From the NCBI GenBank assembly GCA_035967975.1, contig JAWQFQ010000003.1:56338-120337 (forward strand): a stretch of DNA of 64,000 nt, read 5' to 3'. The first letter of the stretch is position 1; each line of letters starts with the position of its first letter. The notes under the pieces were generated by a model, which was given only the letters and a program-made list of their open reading frames with translations, was not told where the DNA came from and ran no database searches. A program made the position numbers and the translations under genes. Source of the stretch: Scytonema sp035967975. Lineage in GTDB: Bacteria; Cyanobacteriota; Cyanobacteriia; Cyanobacteriales; Nostocaceae. This document shows, piece after piece, positions 35,271 to 45,353 of the stretch.

Positions 35271-38200
35271 CTATCTAGGAAATTTCACTTTCCATTTCAT
35301 AAAATCACTTTTAACTTTGGGAATCTCTCTTTGTTGTTGAGCCTCAAGGTCATTTAAAGAAAGAAGGTTGCCTTTAGCATCGCAATGTCTGTCATAGGTG
35401 GTAACTCGATCCACAGGAGTTCCATCCCAAATCGTATTATCAAAATGTTGTTCAATTTCTTGAAGTAGCTGCTTGAGGCTATTAGTGTTAGAGAAGAAGC
35501 CCCGTAGCGTATCGTGCCACTCCTTTTGCTTGTCGGTCTCCTGTTTTGGGCCCTCAGGAGGACGTGAGGTATACACTGCCCCACTATGACCTTGAAGAAT
35601 TTTTTTAACACCAGTGACACCCTTAACTATACGGTTCGCATAATTTAGCTTAAATATGAGAAACTTCGTTGGGGTTCGTACTTCATGTTGAAAGTCAATC
35701 CAATCAGTACCGTGAATATACGTTTTAGCATCTGAAGCACGCTCAATCACCGCTTTTATCATATTGCTTGGTAACCACTCGTGCTTACCTGGGTCGGCAT
35801 CGCGGAACTGGTCTTTAAGCCAACTTTTGCTCTTTGGATCTGAGTCCCATATAATGACGAATTTTTGCCACTCTGGTGTGTTCTGATCGACCTGATTCGT
35901 CATATATTTCATGAAGCCAATGATACCTCCTTTGTCCTTAACCTTGTTTTTAAGGTCAGTATCAACGCCAGCAGCACGAGTATCAGAGACCTGAGCCACA
36001 TAATGAGTTTTATCCTGCTCACCAATGATTACATACGAATTCGGCGACTCTTGAAGCCTCGCAATTTTCTTTTGTTTAATAAGTGCATTAAGAGCAGCCG
36101 ACGCGTTATCTTCGTTTGTGAATCTTAGGCTAAAGCCTTCCGAGTCCTTCTTATCCTTGAAAAAGTCTATAAAGTGTTTTCTTTGGAAAGGTTGGGGAGA
36201 AACCCATTTATAGTTGTAGCCATTACCATTATTGAATCTGGGGTTGGCTGTCATATCAACTGGAGCAAAGTCTGAATCTTTTGCAAAGAGATTAAACCTT
36301 TCTAGTGGTTTAACAGGAGAAACCTCATGTGCAGCGATATCCAGTAAAGTAATTATCTGCCTCAAATGATTAGCGAGTTGTTGTTTGATCTGATTAATTT
36401 CTTGGTTCAAATTTACGTCATTTGGATTAGTGTCTCGTTTTCTTTTTAATACTTTCGTCCTTATATCTCTGTTCAAATTTTCTGCTGCTGTAATATTGCC
36501 GAGAGCAATTTGGTTACTTGCTTCTTGGGCCTTTTTTCTAAATGTTGGGAGCTTTTGATTAAGCGACTCAGCTCTACCGCTTGCCATCATTACATTGACA
36601 TTTGAACCCTTGAGGACAACCAAGAGTTCATGCTTCTCTTCAGGAACATCGAAGTGAACTGTGGGCCCTATCTGCCCATCCTTCAAATCAACTTTATTTT
36701 TCTCACTCTGGCTAGTCTTTTTCTTTTCATCTTTGTTCTTCACGTCGTTCTTCTTACTGCTGTGCTGCTTCGCCGCGTCTCTCTTCTCCTCTAACTTCTG
36801 TCCTAGCTTGCTTTGTTTAAATTTATTCTTGACAGTCTCCCTCTTATCACTAACCCATTTCTCGGAAGCTTGCTTTTTATCATTAACCCATTTTTGACCA
36901 GCTTCTTTCTTATCTTCAACCCACTGCTTACCAGCTTTATATTTCTCCTTAGCAGCATCTTTAGCAGCGTTAAATTTCTTACCTACCTTGCTATTGTTGA
37001 ACTTGTTACCAACTTTCTTAAACGCCTTCGCGCCCTTATCAATGATCCAATCAACTGCTTTCTCCATCGGTTTACGCAGTTTTTGGAAGATGGCTTGAAT
37101 CTTAGTGGCGATTCCACCCAAGCCTAAAAGACTTGCGAGAAAACTGATGACTACTGGTAGTGATTTGGCTAGGGCATTTTCAACACCTTTGATTGCTTGG
37201 TCGATCGCACCGCTAGCGATCGCACCAACCGCATCTAGTATCGCATTAATCAAATCTGCAATCTGCTGGGCGCGTTCAATAAAGAACTTAACAATTTCAT
37301 AAATTGCCTTACAAGCTTTAATAAATGCTGAAGCTGGAGTCAACAAGCCGATAATCCATTCAATCCCGGCTTTAATCACGGTTTCTATAACAAAGTTCTT
37401 GATAGGTTCTATCACCAAAGCATTGAGGTCGCCAATCCGGTCTTTGATGAAATCCCATATGCCCAGCAACCCTTCACTTGCTAAGATTCTAAACATCTCA
37501 AAGCTTTGTTCCAGATGGCTGACTTTTTCTTCACCCAGTCGTTTGACAGCTTGGGCGCGAATTAGCTCATAGGTGAACCCTAACAGTTGGGTTACTAAGC
37601 TAAAAATACCTTTGAGGTCTAAGCTTTCCGGCATTTGAATACCGCCTGCTGCCATTGTGCCAGTCAGCCAACCGATGAGTCCTTGCTGGAGGTGCTGCCC
37701 GATATTCTTCATAAAGTTCAGGAAGCCCTGCTTCAGTGCTTGAATCAAATTGCCCAAGAAACCAATCGGGTCTTTGAGGATTTGCCCAACTACACCAGCA
37801 ACCCGTGCTAACACCTCCATCAGCATTTTAGTCAGTTCGATAATCGTCTTGACCACACCCACCACAAAGTCGAAAGCTTTTTGAATCAGCCCGCGATTTT
37901 CCGCTTTCATCTCTTCAATGCGGGCATCAACGGCTTCCAGATTTTCCTGGTATTTTTGGGCTAGGGTGTCTATTAACTCCTCTTGTTTATTCTCAACACT
38001 CTGCTCTAACTCTTCAAATTTACTTTCAATTTGTGCTGCTGCTTCTTGACCAACTCCTTTAAGGTCTTGGGGCAGCTGGTTGACATAGTTTTGAATTTCC
38101 TCCTTACCAGTAGCAATTTCTGCTTTGGCTTGGGTCAGTGCTTTACTGATAATGCTGACAACTTTGTTAATTACGCCATCCATCTTTTCGATGTAAAGCT

Positions 38201-41200
38201 GGCGTCCCTCTTGATAAAAGACATTCACCTCATCTGGCAAACCGACAAATTGGTCTCTAATCCATTTTGTCCAACCAAATAAACCGCCATAGCGATCGCT
38301 CTTATAATCATCCATCCGCTTGCCAACGTAATCCTCGAAGGCTTTGTTCGCCTCAGCTGCACCAGCATCAAACTCTTGCTGAACTTGACCATCTAACTCA
38401 CTGAGAGTTTTCTCTACCTGGGTTTTCGTCTTTTCGTAAATTTTATTAATATCACTAGCGACTTTCGCCCTTGCCTGTTCGTCTGTACCCTTAGCTCCCA
38501 CCTGGCGATCTGCCACCTGATTTAGCTGTTGGGTGCGGATACCATGCATTCCTTGCAGATGCTGTTGTGCGGTGGCTTCAGCAGTAGCTTGAGCATTAGC
38601 TAGTATGCCTTGTTCTTGCTGGCGATATTCTTGGGGTGATTCTACAGCATTAGTTTGAGCATCTTTCTTAGCTGCAAGTAGCGCTTGAAACTCTGGCTCA
38701 TTAGAGTTTGCCAGTTGCTCTTCAGTAATGTTTTGCTCAGCCATTTGCTGGTCGAGCTTTTTGCTATCTTCTTGCAATGGTGCTTCGACTTCACTCTGCC
38801 CCTTGGATTTGGGGGAAGCCTTGTTTGCACCAATATTTGCCGGAGGTGCTCCTGAATCTGTTGGTGGAAGTGGTGTTACTTGCTTCGGCTCAATGCCACT
38901 GGTATCTGGCGTTTCTTTTGTTTTCTCTTCTAGCTGACCTTGAGAATTTTTCTGCTCTTCTTCCACTTTGCCACTCAAATCGCCCTTAACCGAGTCAAGT
39001 TTGTTGTTATTTTTAAATTCGTCTGCCTCTTTAAGATTCTTAGGAGCCATATCAGCAATCCGCTCCATCAGTTTAGCTTTAAAGGCAGCCGCGTCAAATT
39101 CTGGAGTTTCAGCCTGCCCCATTTCCCCTACTTGATTGGCTTGCCCCTTGCTTTCCACTTCGTTCCCAGGAGGTATAGCAGCATCTTGAGCTTCTTGGGA
39201 TTTTTTCTGAGAGGGTTCGTGTTCTTTCTGCGTTTCTGCAACTTCTTTGGTTGTATTGACTACTGCTTGGAATGCTGAGTCATTTTCTGCTGTAGTTGGA
39301 GCTTTATCGCCATTACCAACATCACCAACTTTTCCTGTCACCACATCTGCTTGTGTCCCAGGTAACTCTCCTGCTACCGCTCCACCTTTTTCTGCGATCG
39401 CCTGCTCTTGCCCTACCCCTTTTCCTACATCTGCCTTTGGATCTTTTGACTTTTGCTGTCCCTGTTTATCCACTGGCGGCGGATTTGTTCCCGTGCCGCC
39501 CCCATCTGTTGGAGGTGGCGCTGCCAACCCGCTTTTTCTTCCCGAAGGCTGACCCTGCTGTTCCCCTTGTTCAACATGAGATTTCGGCTCTGCTAACTCT
39601 GGTTGTCCCTGTTTGTCTCCCTCGGTTTGTTTCTGAGGATTTTCTTTTGCATGGGTTGCAGGTACTTTCTCAGAAGATGACTTTGCGACAGCTTGAGAAT
39701 TTTCCCTAGGTTTGGTTATTTGTCGATTTCCAGAAGACTTACTTGGAACAGCTTTTGCCTGGACTTTGTTTTCCTTTTTCGCCAAGTTAGAAATCGATTT
39801 AGCTTGAACGGTACTACCATTCTGCTGGACAACATGAGTCAACTCATGGGCTAGTAACTCCTTCCCCGAATGACTTCCGGGAGAGTATTCCCCCTGGCGG
39901 AAGAAAATATCTTGTCCTGTGGTGAAAGCGCGGGCTTGAATAGATTCGTTAAGTTCATGAGAACGGGAATCGGTGTGGATTTTTACACCACTGAAGTCAG
40001 TCCCAAACGCCTGCTCCATCGGTTGCCGGATATCATCGGAAAGTGGTTGTCCACCTCCTCGTGCTTGTTTGATTGATGTTTCCACCTCTGACGCGGCTGC
40101 CATTCCACTCCCATTAGACTTACGCTGCACTACTGGCTTCATTTGGGCGCGTTGTTCGTCTTCTTGGGCCATTTCCTCCCGTTGCAACAATGGCGTGATA
40201 GAATTTGCCAGGGATTTAGTTTGTAGGGGTTGTTGTTGTTCTTCCTCTGGCATTTGCTGACGTTGCAACAATGGCGTGATGGAATTTGCCAGGGATTTAG
40301 TTTGTAGGGGTTGTTGTTGTTCTTCCTCTGGCATTTGCTGACGTTGCAACAATGGCGTGGTGGAATTTGCCAGGGATTTAGCTTGTAAGGGTTGTTGTTG
40401 TTCTTCCTCTGGTATTTGCTGACGTTGCAACAGTGGCGTGATGGAACTTGCCAGGGATTTAGCTTGTACGGATTGCTGTTGTTCTTCCTCTGGTATTTGC
40501 TGACGTTGCAACAGTGGCGTGATGGAACTTGNNNNNNNNNNNNNNNNNNNNNNNNNNNNNNNNNNNNNNNNNNNNNNNNNNNNNNNNNNNNNNNNNNNNN
40601 NNNNNNNNNNNNNNNNNNNNNNNNNNNNNNNCCAGGGATTTAGCTTGTACGGATTGCTGTTGTTCTTCCTCTGACATTTGCTCGCGTTGTACCAGAGGTG
40701 TGATGGTATTTGCCAGGGATTTAGCTTGTACGGATTGCTGTTGTTCTTCCTCTGGCATTTGCTGACGTTGCAACAGTGGCGTGGTGGAATTTTCCAGAGA
40801 TTTAGTGTGTAATTGTGGTTCTTCTTCCTCCTGCTCTGGTATTTGCTCGCGTTGCAACAATGGCGTGGTGGAATTTGCCAGAGATTTGGTTTGTAGGGTT
40901 TGTTGTTGTTCTTCCTCTGGCATTTGCTCGCGTTGCACAGCCTGCTGATTTGCAGGCTGGCTCATTCTCTGCATGACCTGCTTTGCTACATTATCTGCTT
41001 CCTGCTCGTAAACGTCTCCTGGCTGATTCACTGTCAGTTTTGCTTGGGGACGCATTGATACTCGACTAAAGTCGTAGCTGCCTGCTTTGTTATGTGATTG
41101 CTGCTGAGTAACTGCTTGAGCCGACACGTTAGATGACTCTAAACCGAAGCCACGTGTCGGTTGTCTGAGTGTAGATACTGAGAAGAAACTAGTAGCTTTT

Positions 41201-41247
41201 TTTCCCTTTCCTACGCGTTCTCTCATGAAAGTTCTCCTGATCCCCAA
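35271..41247 (-). CDS. Giant DUF4157 (eCIS core domain) effector/toxin candidate, interrupted by gap
   Basis: From ATG 41247 the protein runs through a basic N-terminus, at least eight 27-residue repeats (QRQQMPEEEQQQ...KSLANSTTPLL), then the DUF4157 domain (PLSDDIRQPMEQAFGTDFSGVKIHTD...FRQGEYSPGSHSGKELLAHELTHVVQQ) with its HELTH metallopeptidase-like motif at 39833-39847. Proline/glycine-rich linkers, long coiled coils, amphipathic segments (for example QGLIGWLTGTMAAGGIQM), Trp-Lys 11-residue repeats (QWVEDKKEAGQKWVNDKK) and a C-terminal globular region with GKHEWLPSNMI follow. DUF4157 marks cargo of contractile injection systems. The N gap at 40532-40631 lies in the repeats and changes the apparent frame; both parts are one gene of roughly 2,000 residues. 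The C-terminal activity is unknown. Confidence 0.85.
40150..40935. repeat. 81-bp coding tandem repeat of the DUF4157 effector, collapsed at a gap
   Basis: The unit is 81 bp (27 codons; for example 40244 to 40325) and occurs about eight times with variation, interrupted by exactly 100 N at 40532-40631. True copy number and array length are unknown. Confidence 0.9.
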
Positions 41248-41354
41248 GCAGTAGGTGGATCAATATTTTGCCAATTCACAGATTATCAGGATACTGCTGC
41301 TGTACTCATAAAACAATTCTTCTAAGGTCTAATTAAAGCAGAATTATTGAAAAC

Positions 41355-42080
41355 TTAGGCACAATGATTCCAACCCTGTTGTTCTAACTGTTTGATAAGT
41401 GCTTGTTGAAACGCTAGATTTGCCTGTTGCCAAGCGTTTACGGTCGCTCCCTGAACTAGATGATTCGGTGAACGCGCATCATTTTCTGGGTTGAAAAAGC
41501 TAATGCCGATGCTGGCAAGAATCCGAATTTCGCCAGTCAGGTTGACAACAAGAGAAAAATGTGTTGCGGGATTCGCATCGGGAATATTTATCCAGATTGT
41601 TTGCTGCCCAGCAACCTGCGAGGCAGGACGCCACACATATGAATTGCGTAAATTGTCATCTGGATCAACAATACCCCATAAATCCGATGCTCTTACACCT
41701 GATGGTAGTGCCAACCGATTCCATCCATTATGTGAGGTTTGAATAGATTTTAATGACCAAGGGCGCTCAGAATCGGCATATTGATTGAGTCGATGTTGGA
41801 TGATTTGAGCTGCTTTGTCAAAATCACTTGATGACAAATCTGACGATACCTGAAAGTTTTTCGTTTCGGTATCTGGATAATCAAAAACGAAAGGTGAAAT
41901 TTCCACCATCCAGTACTCTGGTAGCCATAGTTGTGTTAAAATGGAAAATGCTCGAATAGATTGTTGAAGCGTATCTTCCAATGTTGCAACGTCATTGCTC
42001 CAGTCAAATTCATCCAGACGATTATTATCTCTGAAAATAATATCAATACCTTGGTCGTGAATATCCACCATCCGTTTCAT
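41355..42080 (-). CDS. Uncharacterised 241-aa protein upstream of the effector
   Basis: No family is recognised. The protein is soluble, Trp/Asn/Gln-rich, without signal peptide or membrane segment. Strand-like blocks alternate: IDIIFRDNNRLDEFDW, YWMVEISPFVFDYPD, TIWINIPDANPATHFSLVVNLTGEIRIL. It is on the same strand 107 bp upstream of the DUF4157 effector, so it may be co-expressed as chaperone, adaptor or second cargo. Either ATG (42080 or 42071, MVDIH) could start it. Confidence 0.5.
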   Translation of the reverse strand: MKRMVDIHDQGIDIIFRDNNRLDEFDWSNDVATLEDTLQQSIRAFSILTQLWLPEYWMVEISPFVFDYPDTETKNFQVSSDLSSSDFDKAAQIIQHRLNQYADSERPWSLKSIQTSHNGWNRLALPSGVRASDLWGIVDPDDNLRNSYVWRPASQVAGQQTIWINIPDANPATHFSLVVNLTGEIRILASIGISFFNPENDARSPNHLVQGATVNAWQQANLAFQQALIKQLEQQGWNHCA

Positions 42081-42095
42081 TAATCGACCTCCTGG

Positions 42096-42510
42096 CTAGG
42101 CTCTTGCCCATAGATTATTCTCTGGGTTACGAATCAGGTGCTGATCTGTCGCATTCTCTAGGAAAATATCAATACGATGGGTTTGATCCGCACCTGCCCA
42201 ATTCTGTGTATTTAAATTATGCAGTAATTTGTCCAGTTGATTTTCTGTCTTCCGGTGCAACGGCGTTCCATTCTTTTCACTGATGATAGTTGTAACCTTG
42301 TCAAGGTTTTCGCGATTATATTGTTATCTTATGGACATTTCCTTTTTTAGTAGTTGTTTTACCAGTAATCAGAGTTGGGTCAATCTACCCATAGATAGTT
42401 ACATTGTAGGTTTTACCATCTGCTGCAACGTCTTTAAATTTGCCTAGCGCCGCCGTTACCTGTCCCGTGAAGTCGCTATACCCAATTAATCGGTTGTGGT
42501 TGGTGCGTTA
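42096..42510 (-). pseudogene. Eroded effector-like coding sequence
   Basis: Reading leftward, one frame gives NHNRLIGYSDFTGQVTAALG, then KFKDVAADGKTYNVTIYG. An in-frame TAG follows, then IDPTLITGKTTTKKGNVHKITI. After a two-base loss (near 42320) the adjacent frame carries on as YNRENLDKVTTIISEKNGTP, LHRKTENQLDKLLHNLNTQN and WAGADQTHRIDIFLEN to a final TAG at 42096. The two frames join smoothly, so this is one gene inactivated by a nonsense and a frameshift mutation; its 5' part is lost into repeat DNA. Position suggests a former cargo gene. Confidence 0.6.
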
Positions 42511-42648
42511 CTTCGTTAACGCTCACTACAAGATCCGCGATCGCACTGTTAGATTGCCATTAAAATTGGTCGCACAGTGTCTAGTCTTATCCTAAGGTCG
42601 GGGCTAGGTGCCGCTGGATAATGTGGTTCTCCAGGTAATTGATCTCCT

Positions 42649-42903
42649 CTAAAAATATTTGCCGGACAGTCGCAAATTTGAACTATTGCATTGTCTAGGG
42701 AGATTGGTCGATCCTTGGATCTCCAGCCAACCAGCGTCAAGCAAAGAGATCATTGTGGTTTGGAGAATCGGCAATCGAGTGAGTTCTGAACGCACAGCGG
42801 GGGGAATGAGGATTTTGGGATAAATTTGCTGCAATAGAGCAATCTCACCAATGATAATTAGATTGCTAATCGGTGAAGTGTTGCTCACAATAATCATTAC
42901 CAA
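42649..42903 (-). pseudogene. Truncated DUF3368 PIN-type toxin
   Basis: The first 60 residues (IIVSNTSPISNLIIIGEIALLQQIYPKILIPPAVRSELTRL) are the N-terminus of a DUF3368 PIN-like toxin with the first acidic-site strand (SNTSP) present. The protein then degenerates (NLPRQCNSSNLRLS) and stops at about half the usual 160 residues, losing the later acidic residues. It overlaps the upstream UPF0175 antitoxin gene by 7 bp, the normal arrangement, so the antitoxin is intact but the toxin is dead. Confidence 0.75.
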
Positions 42904-43133
42904 CTGTCCTCTCGCAGACTTTTGATATCTTGTTCTAAGTCTTCAACATCATAATGAACACAGATACCACGACTGGCAATTAATTGCTGAAACTCAATTT
43001 GATGTAAGCCAGCGAGTTGACTGGCGGTACCGAGGGTAATGCGTTCTTGCTGAAACAGTGAGATCGCTAGTTCAGTACGGAGGTCTGCTTCACTAATTTG
43101 CAGGGCATCGGGAAGGTTGATCGTGATTTGCAT
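42897..43133 (-). CDS. UPF0175 family antitoxin
   Basis: The 78-aa protein begins MQITINLPDALQISEADLRTELAISLFQQERITLGTASQLAG, the UPF0175 pattern of a short strand followed by an HTH-like helix pair (LGTASQLAGLHQIEFQQLIASRGI) and the C-terminal VHYDVEDLEQDIKSL. It is the antitoxin partner of the DUF3368 PIN protein that follows; here the toxin is truncated. Confidence 0.85.
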   Translation of the reverse strand: MQITINLPDALQISEADLRTELAISLFQQERITLGTASQLAGLHQIEFQQLIASRGICVHYDVEDLEQDIKSLREDSW

Positions 43134-43136
43134 GGG

Positions 43137-43505
43137 TTAGACTCCGTGGTTGGGTTCTTCGCTGAGTTTGTCGATATAAGTGATGATAGCTTTAGCAATT
43201 AAGCTTTTTTCGTAGGCGGCTTTGGTGATTTCAACAAGGGTTGCTTTGGCAGCTTGGAGGTGGCGAGCGGGGTTGAAGAGTTGGCGCTTGAGCAAAAGCA
43301 TTTGCTGACGGAGAATTCGCCAACGGCTGCTATCGTTAGTTTGAACAGCAATAATTTCTGCATCGACAACCTCGTTGGCGGCAGTCTCAGTTTGAACTTG
43401 TGGATGTTTGGCTTCGAGTTCGGCAATGAATTGGTGAAGGTCAGCCGTTTGCTGTTTGAGGTCGTCATCAGCGCCAAAAATCGTATAATATTATACTTTT
43501 TCCAT
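43137..43505 (-). pseudogene. Helical protein remnant with in-frame stop after the start
   Basis: From ATG 43505 the frame reads MEKV, then a TAA, then YYTIFGADDDLKQQTADLHQ onward to ILRQQMLLLKRQLFNPARHL, KATLVEITKAAYEKSLIAKA and IITYIDKLSEEPNHGV, stop at 43137. The latter part is a familiar C-terminal block of small cyanobacterial helical proteins (RHLQAAKATL...AAYEKS). The nonsense codon leaves no normal start; an ATT start is the only alternative. Confidence 0.55.
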
Positions 43506-43506
43506 T

Positions 43507-43535
43507 CTACTAACAACTAACAACTAACAACTAAC
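43507..43535. repeat. STRR: CTAACAA heptamer array
   Basis: CTAACAA is repeated about four times upstream of the remnant at 43137-43505. It is one more heptamer of the STRR class. Confidence 0.75.
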
Positions 43536-43577
43536 CACTATCAACCCTAACTCAAAACTTTGACTCTTCCCACCCAC

Positions 43578-44735
43578 TTACTCAGCTTCATTAGCTTGTT
43601 GTTGTTGTTGAACTTCTCTTATTAAAGCTTCAAAATCGCTGTTACTATTTCCACCTCTAATAAAGATAGCTTGAATTCTATTAATAATTGTATTTACGTC
43701 TTTGTATAACCATTTTCCAAGATTATTCACCAAATTTTTCAGTTTCTCAAACATCCCTAGTTCTGCCGTAGAATACTTCTTATCATACGGATACACCACT
43801 CTTCCTTTTTCTGTCTCATAGTACTCTTGTTCAGGCATCAGCAATGATTGGAGTGGCTTATCCTGTCTTGCCATATCTACTGTCGGCTTGTTATGGGTAA
43901 GAAACAAAACATCGAAAACTTGTCCATTCCAAACAGCCCAATAATGATTTTGAAAGAACCACCGTTTGCCGTTATCACAATTAGGTTCTCTGCCTCGGTA
44001 CGGGGTTTTACCAGCTTCGCTTAAAAATGGTTTTCGGATGCTGTCAATCTTTATATCTTGGATTCCAAAATATTCTTCTGCTATCGCTTTAAAAGCTCGT
44101 GCTAGTGTTTGACAATCCCCTTCTCGAGTTCCTTCTAAAAGAGTTGTATGGCTTTTGCTCACCATCGTATAGTGAAAATCTATGTTTTTAAAGTTGTTGA
44201 AAAGGTTTTCTAAAATTTTTTGGGCTGGTGCTTTTTCGTCTATTCCAGCTATTAACTGGTTGGCTAAGGGGTAATTTTTTAAGAATTGTTCTTTTGTTGC
44301 TGCTGAAGCTGACAGTGCTTTATCCTTATCCGTTGAGGCTGTTAGTGCTTCATCGTTGGAAGCTAACGCTGTTTTATCCTTTGACTTCACTCGTTGAATA
44401 ATATCCCCATTAGACTGAGGCGGTTTTATTGAGAATGTATTTTTCTCAAAACTAGATTCCTGTTCCACTTTGTTGTGCAACACGTCATTCATCTTCGCCT
44501 GCAATACTGTCAGTCGTTCCTGTCCTTGCGGTGTGATGGTTCCGTACTTAGCCTGTATCTTTAGTTTCGTAGCCTCCATCTGATGCTGTTGAAATTCTTG
44601 ATTCTCTGTTTCCGTCTGCATCAACGGTTTTTGGGCATGACGTTGAGCTTTGTCAGATGAGGAATGCGATTTAAACTGACTTTGCTCTAATTGTGATTGA
44701 GAAGCGGATGATTTAACTTTTTTGCGGATTTGCAT
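43578..44735 (-). CDS. Candidate CIS effector with Cys-His-Asp (transglutaminase/papain-like) core
   Basis: The 385-aa protein has a basic, Gln/Ser-rich disordered N-terminus (IRKKVKSSASQSQLEQSQF), then YGTITPQGQERLTVLQAKMNDVLHNKVEQ, a helix similar in style to the leader of DUF4157-type cargo. The globular part contains EGDCQTLARAFKAIAEEYFGI (Cys208), FFQNHYWAVWNGQVFDVLFL (His264, Asp275). The GDCxxxA and HxW...FD spacing is that of transglutaminase-like/cysteine protease folds. There is no secretion signal. The C-terminal part is helical, ending in a Gln run. Its location between the baseplate arm and the DUF4157 effector makes it a likely injected enzyme; the substrate is unknown. Confidence 0.65.
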   Translation of the reverse strand: MQIRKKVKSSASQSQLEQSQFKSHSSSDKAQRHAQKPLMQTETENQEFQQHQMEATKLKIQAKYGTITPQGQERLTVLQAKMNDVLHNKVEQESSFEKNTFSIKPPQSNGDIIQRVKSKDKTALASNDEALTASTDKDKALSASAATKEQFLKNYPLANQLIAGIDEKAPAQKILENLFNNFKNIDFHYTMVSKSHTTLLEGTREGDCQTLARAFKAIAEEYFGIQDIKIDSIRKPFLSEAGKTPYRGREPNCDNGKRWFFQNHYWAVWNGQVFDVLFLTHNKPTVDMARQDKPLQSLLMPEQEYYETEKGRVVYPYDKKYSTAELGMFEKLKNLVNNLGKWLYKDVNTIINRIQAIFIRGGNSNSDFEALIREVQQQQQANEAE

Positions 44736-44847
44736 TGGTTTTTCATCCTCATCTTAGAACTCAACAGTGGATAGTTTAAATATTATCCCATCTACACATT
44801 GTCGTCATCTTTTAGACTTTAGTCGAATTTATGGTGTCAAGTTATTG

Positions 44848-44961
44848 AGGACTTACGCAAGTGCCACACATTGCTCGTTCGTAGTAGGCAATGCGCGTGC
44901 CTTTTTAAGCGCTGAAGCGCTTACTACTAACCAAAGTAAATGTGCCAGTTGCGTAAGTCCT
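44848..44961. mobile_element. MITE-like element with 20-bp terminal inverted repeats
   Basis: The left end AGGACTTACGCAAGTGCCAC(A) is mirrored by the right end TGTGCCAGTTGCGTAAGTCCT, with one short mismatch block. The interior (about 70 bp) has a second palindrome (TTTAAGCGCTGAAGCGCTTA). It has no coding capacity. The size of 114 bp and good terminal repeats fit a non-autonomous insertion-sequence derivative. A target duplication is not clear. Confidence 0.75.
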
Positions 44962-45071
44962 ATTATTGTACGATCGCTAAGCATCAAATCAGCTTTCTCA
45001 TCAGTTAAAGGTCTAACATATATAACATAATTAAGTAGATCAACCACATTAAATGTAAGATGGTTGTCGTC

Positions 45072-45104
45072 AGAAACCCGGTATCTCCAAGATACCGGGT
45101 TTCT
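45072..45104. repeat. 33-bp perfect palindrome, family member 2
   Basis: Arms AGAAACCCGGTATCT / inverse, loop CCA. Same arms as at 26611, 55731 and 57608. Confidence 0.9.
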
Positions 45105-45224
45105 ATGTCTTAAGTTTTTTTATGTTGATCTACTTAGTAGCAGTTATATACTAAGGAAAAGCGATGTTACAGCAAAGATGGCAATCCTTAATTTGCGATC
45201 GCAGCACTCTTGTTACCGTTAACC

Positions 45225-45299
45225 TTGCCAGATGAACTCCGTCTAGACAAGCGTTTAGAAGGGGGTGGAATGGGAGATGTGTTTCTGGCGCTGGATACT
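45225..45299 (+). pseudogene. Ser/Thr kinase glycine-loop remnant
   Basis: The frame reads PDELRLDKRLEGGGMGDVFL, then ALDT. This is the ATP-binding loop of a Hanks kinase, closely like the same segment of the kinase at 12866 (EKRLGGGGMGDVFLAIDT). Nothing before or after fits a kinase, so about 25 codons survive from a deleted or recombined gene. Confidence 0.6.
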
Positions 45300-45353
45300 A
45301 GTTGCTTCCTGAATGTCAAAAGGGGCGACAAAACTTGTATCAAGATAAATCAA
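45297..45353 (-). pseudogene. Stub of a PIN-domain toxin behind the Phd-like antitoxin
   Basis: From a TTG overlapping the antitoxin stop the frame reads LIYLDTSFVAPFDIQEATS, which is the first 19 residues of a PIN toxin. It runs directly into the kinase-loop remnant at about 45297, where homology ends. The toxin was cut off by the rearrangement. Confidence 0.6.

Larger units (their letters stand above)
44736..45224. other. Intergenic region with MITE and palindrome
   Basis: No intact gene is seen. The region holds the MITE-like element at 44848-44961, a REP-like palindrome at 45072-45104, and the upstream edge of a kinase remnant. Confidence 0.5.

Noticed and set aside
40150..40935. CRISPR-like array from regular repeats
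   Set aside because: The 81-bp units are contiguous without spacers and translate to protein repeats.
42549..42740. Open frame of 63 codons opposite the end of the truncated PIN gene
   Set aside because: It overlaps the DUF3368 remnant and lacks any recognisable pattern.
43199..43516. 105-codon frame on the - strand
   Set aside because: Composition (Pro/Lys/Ser, low complexity) is that of an out-of-frame shadow; the neighbouring frame carries the recognisable helical protein remnant.
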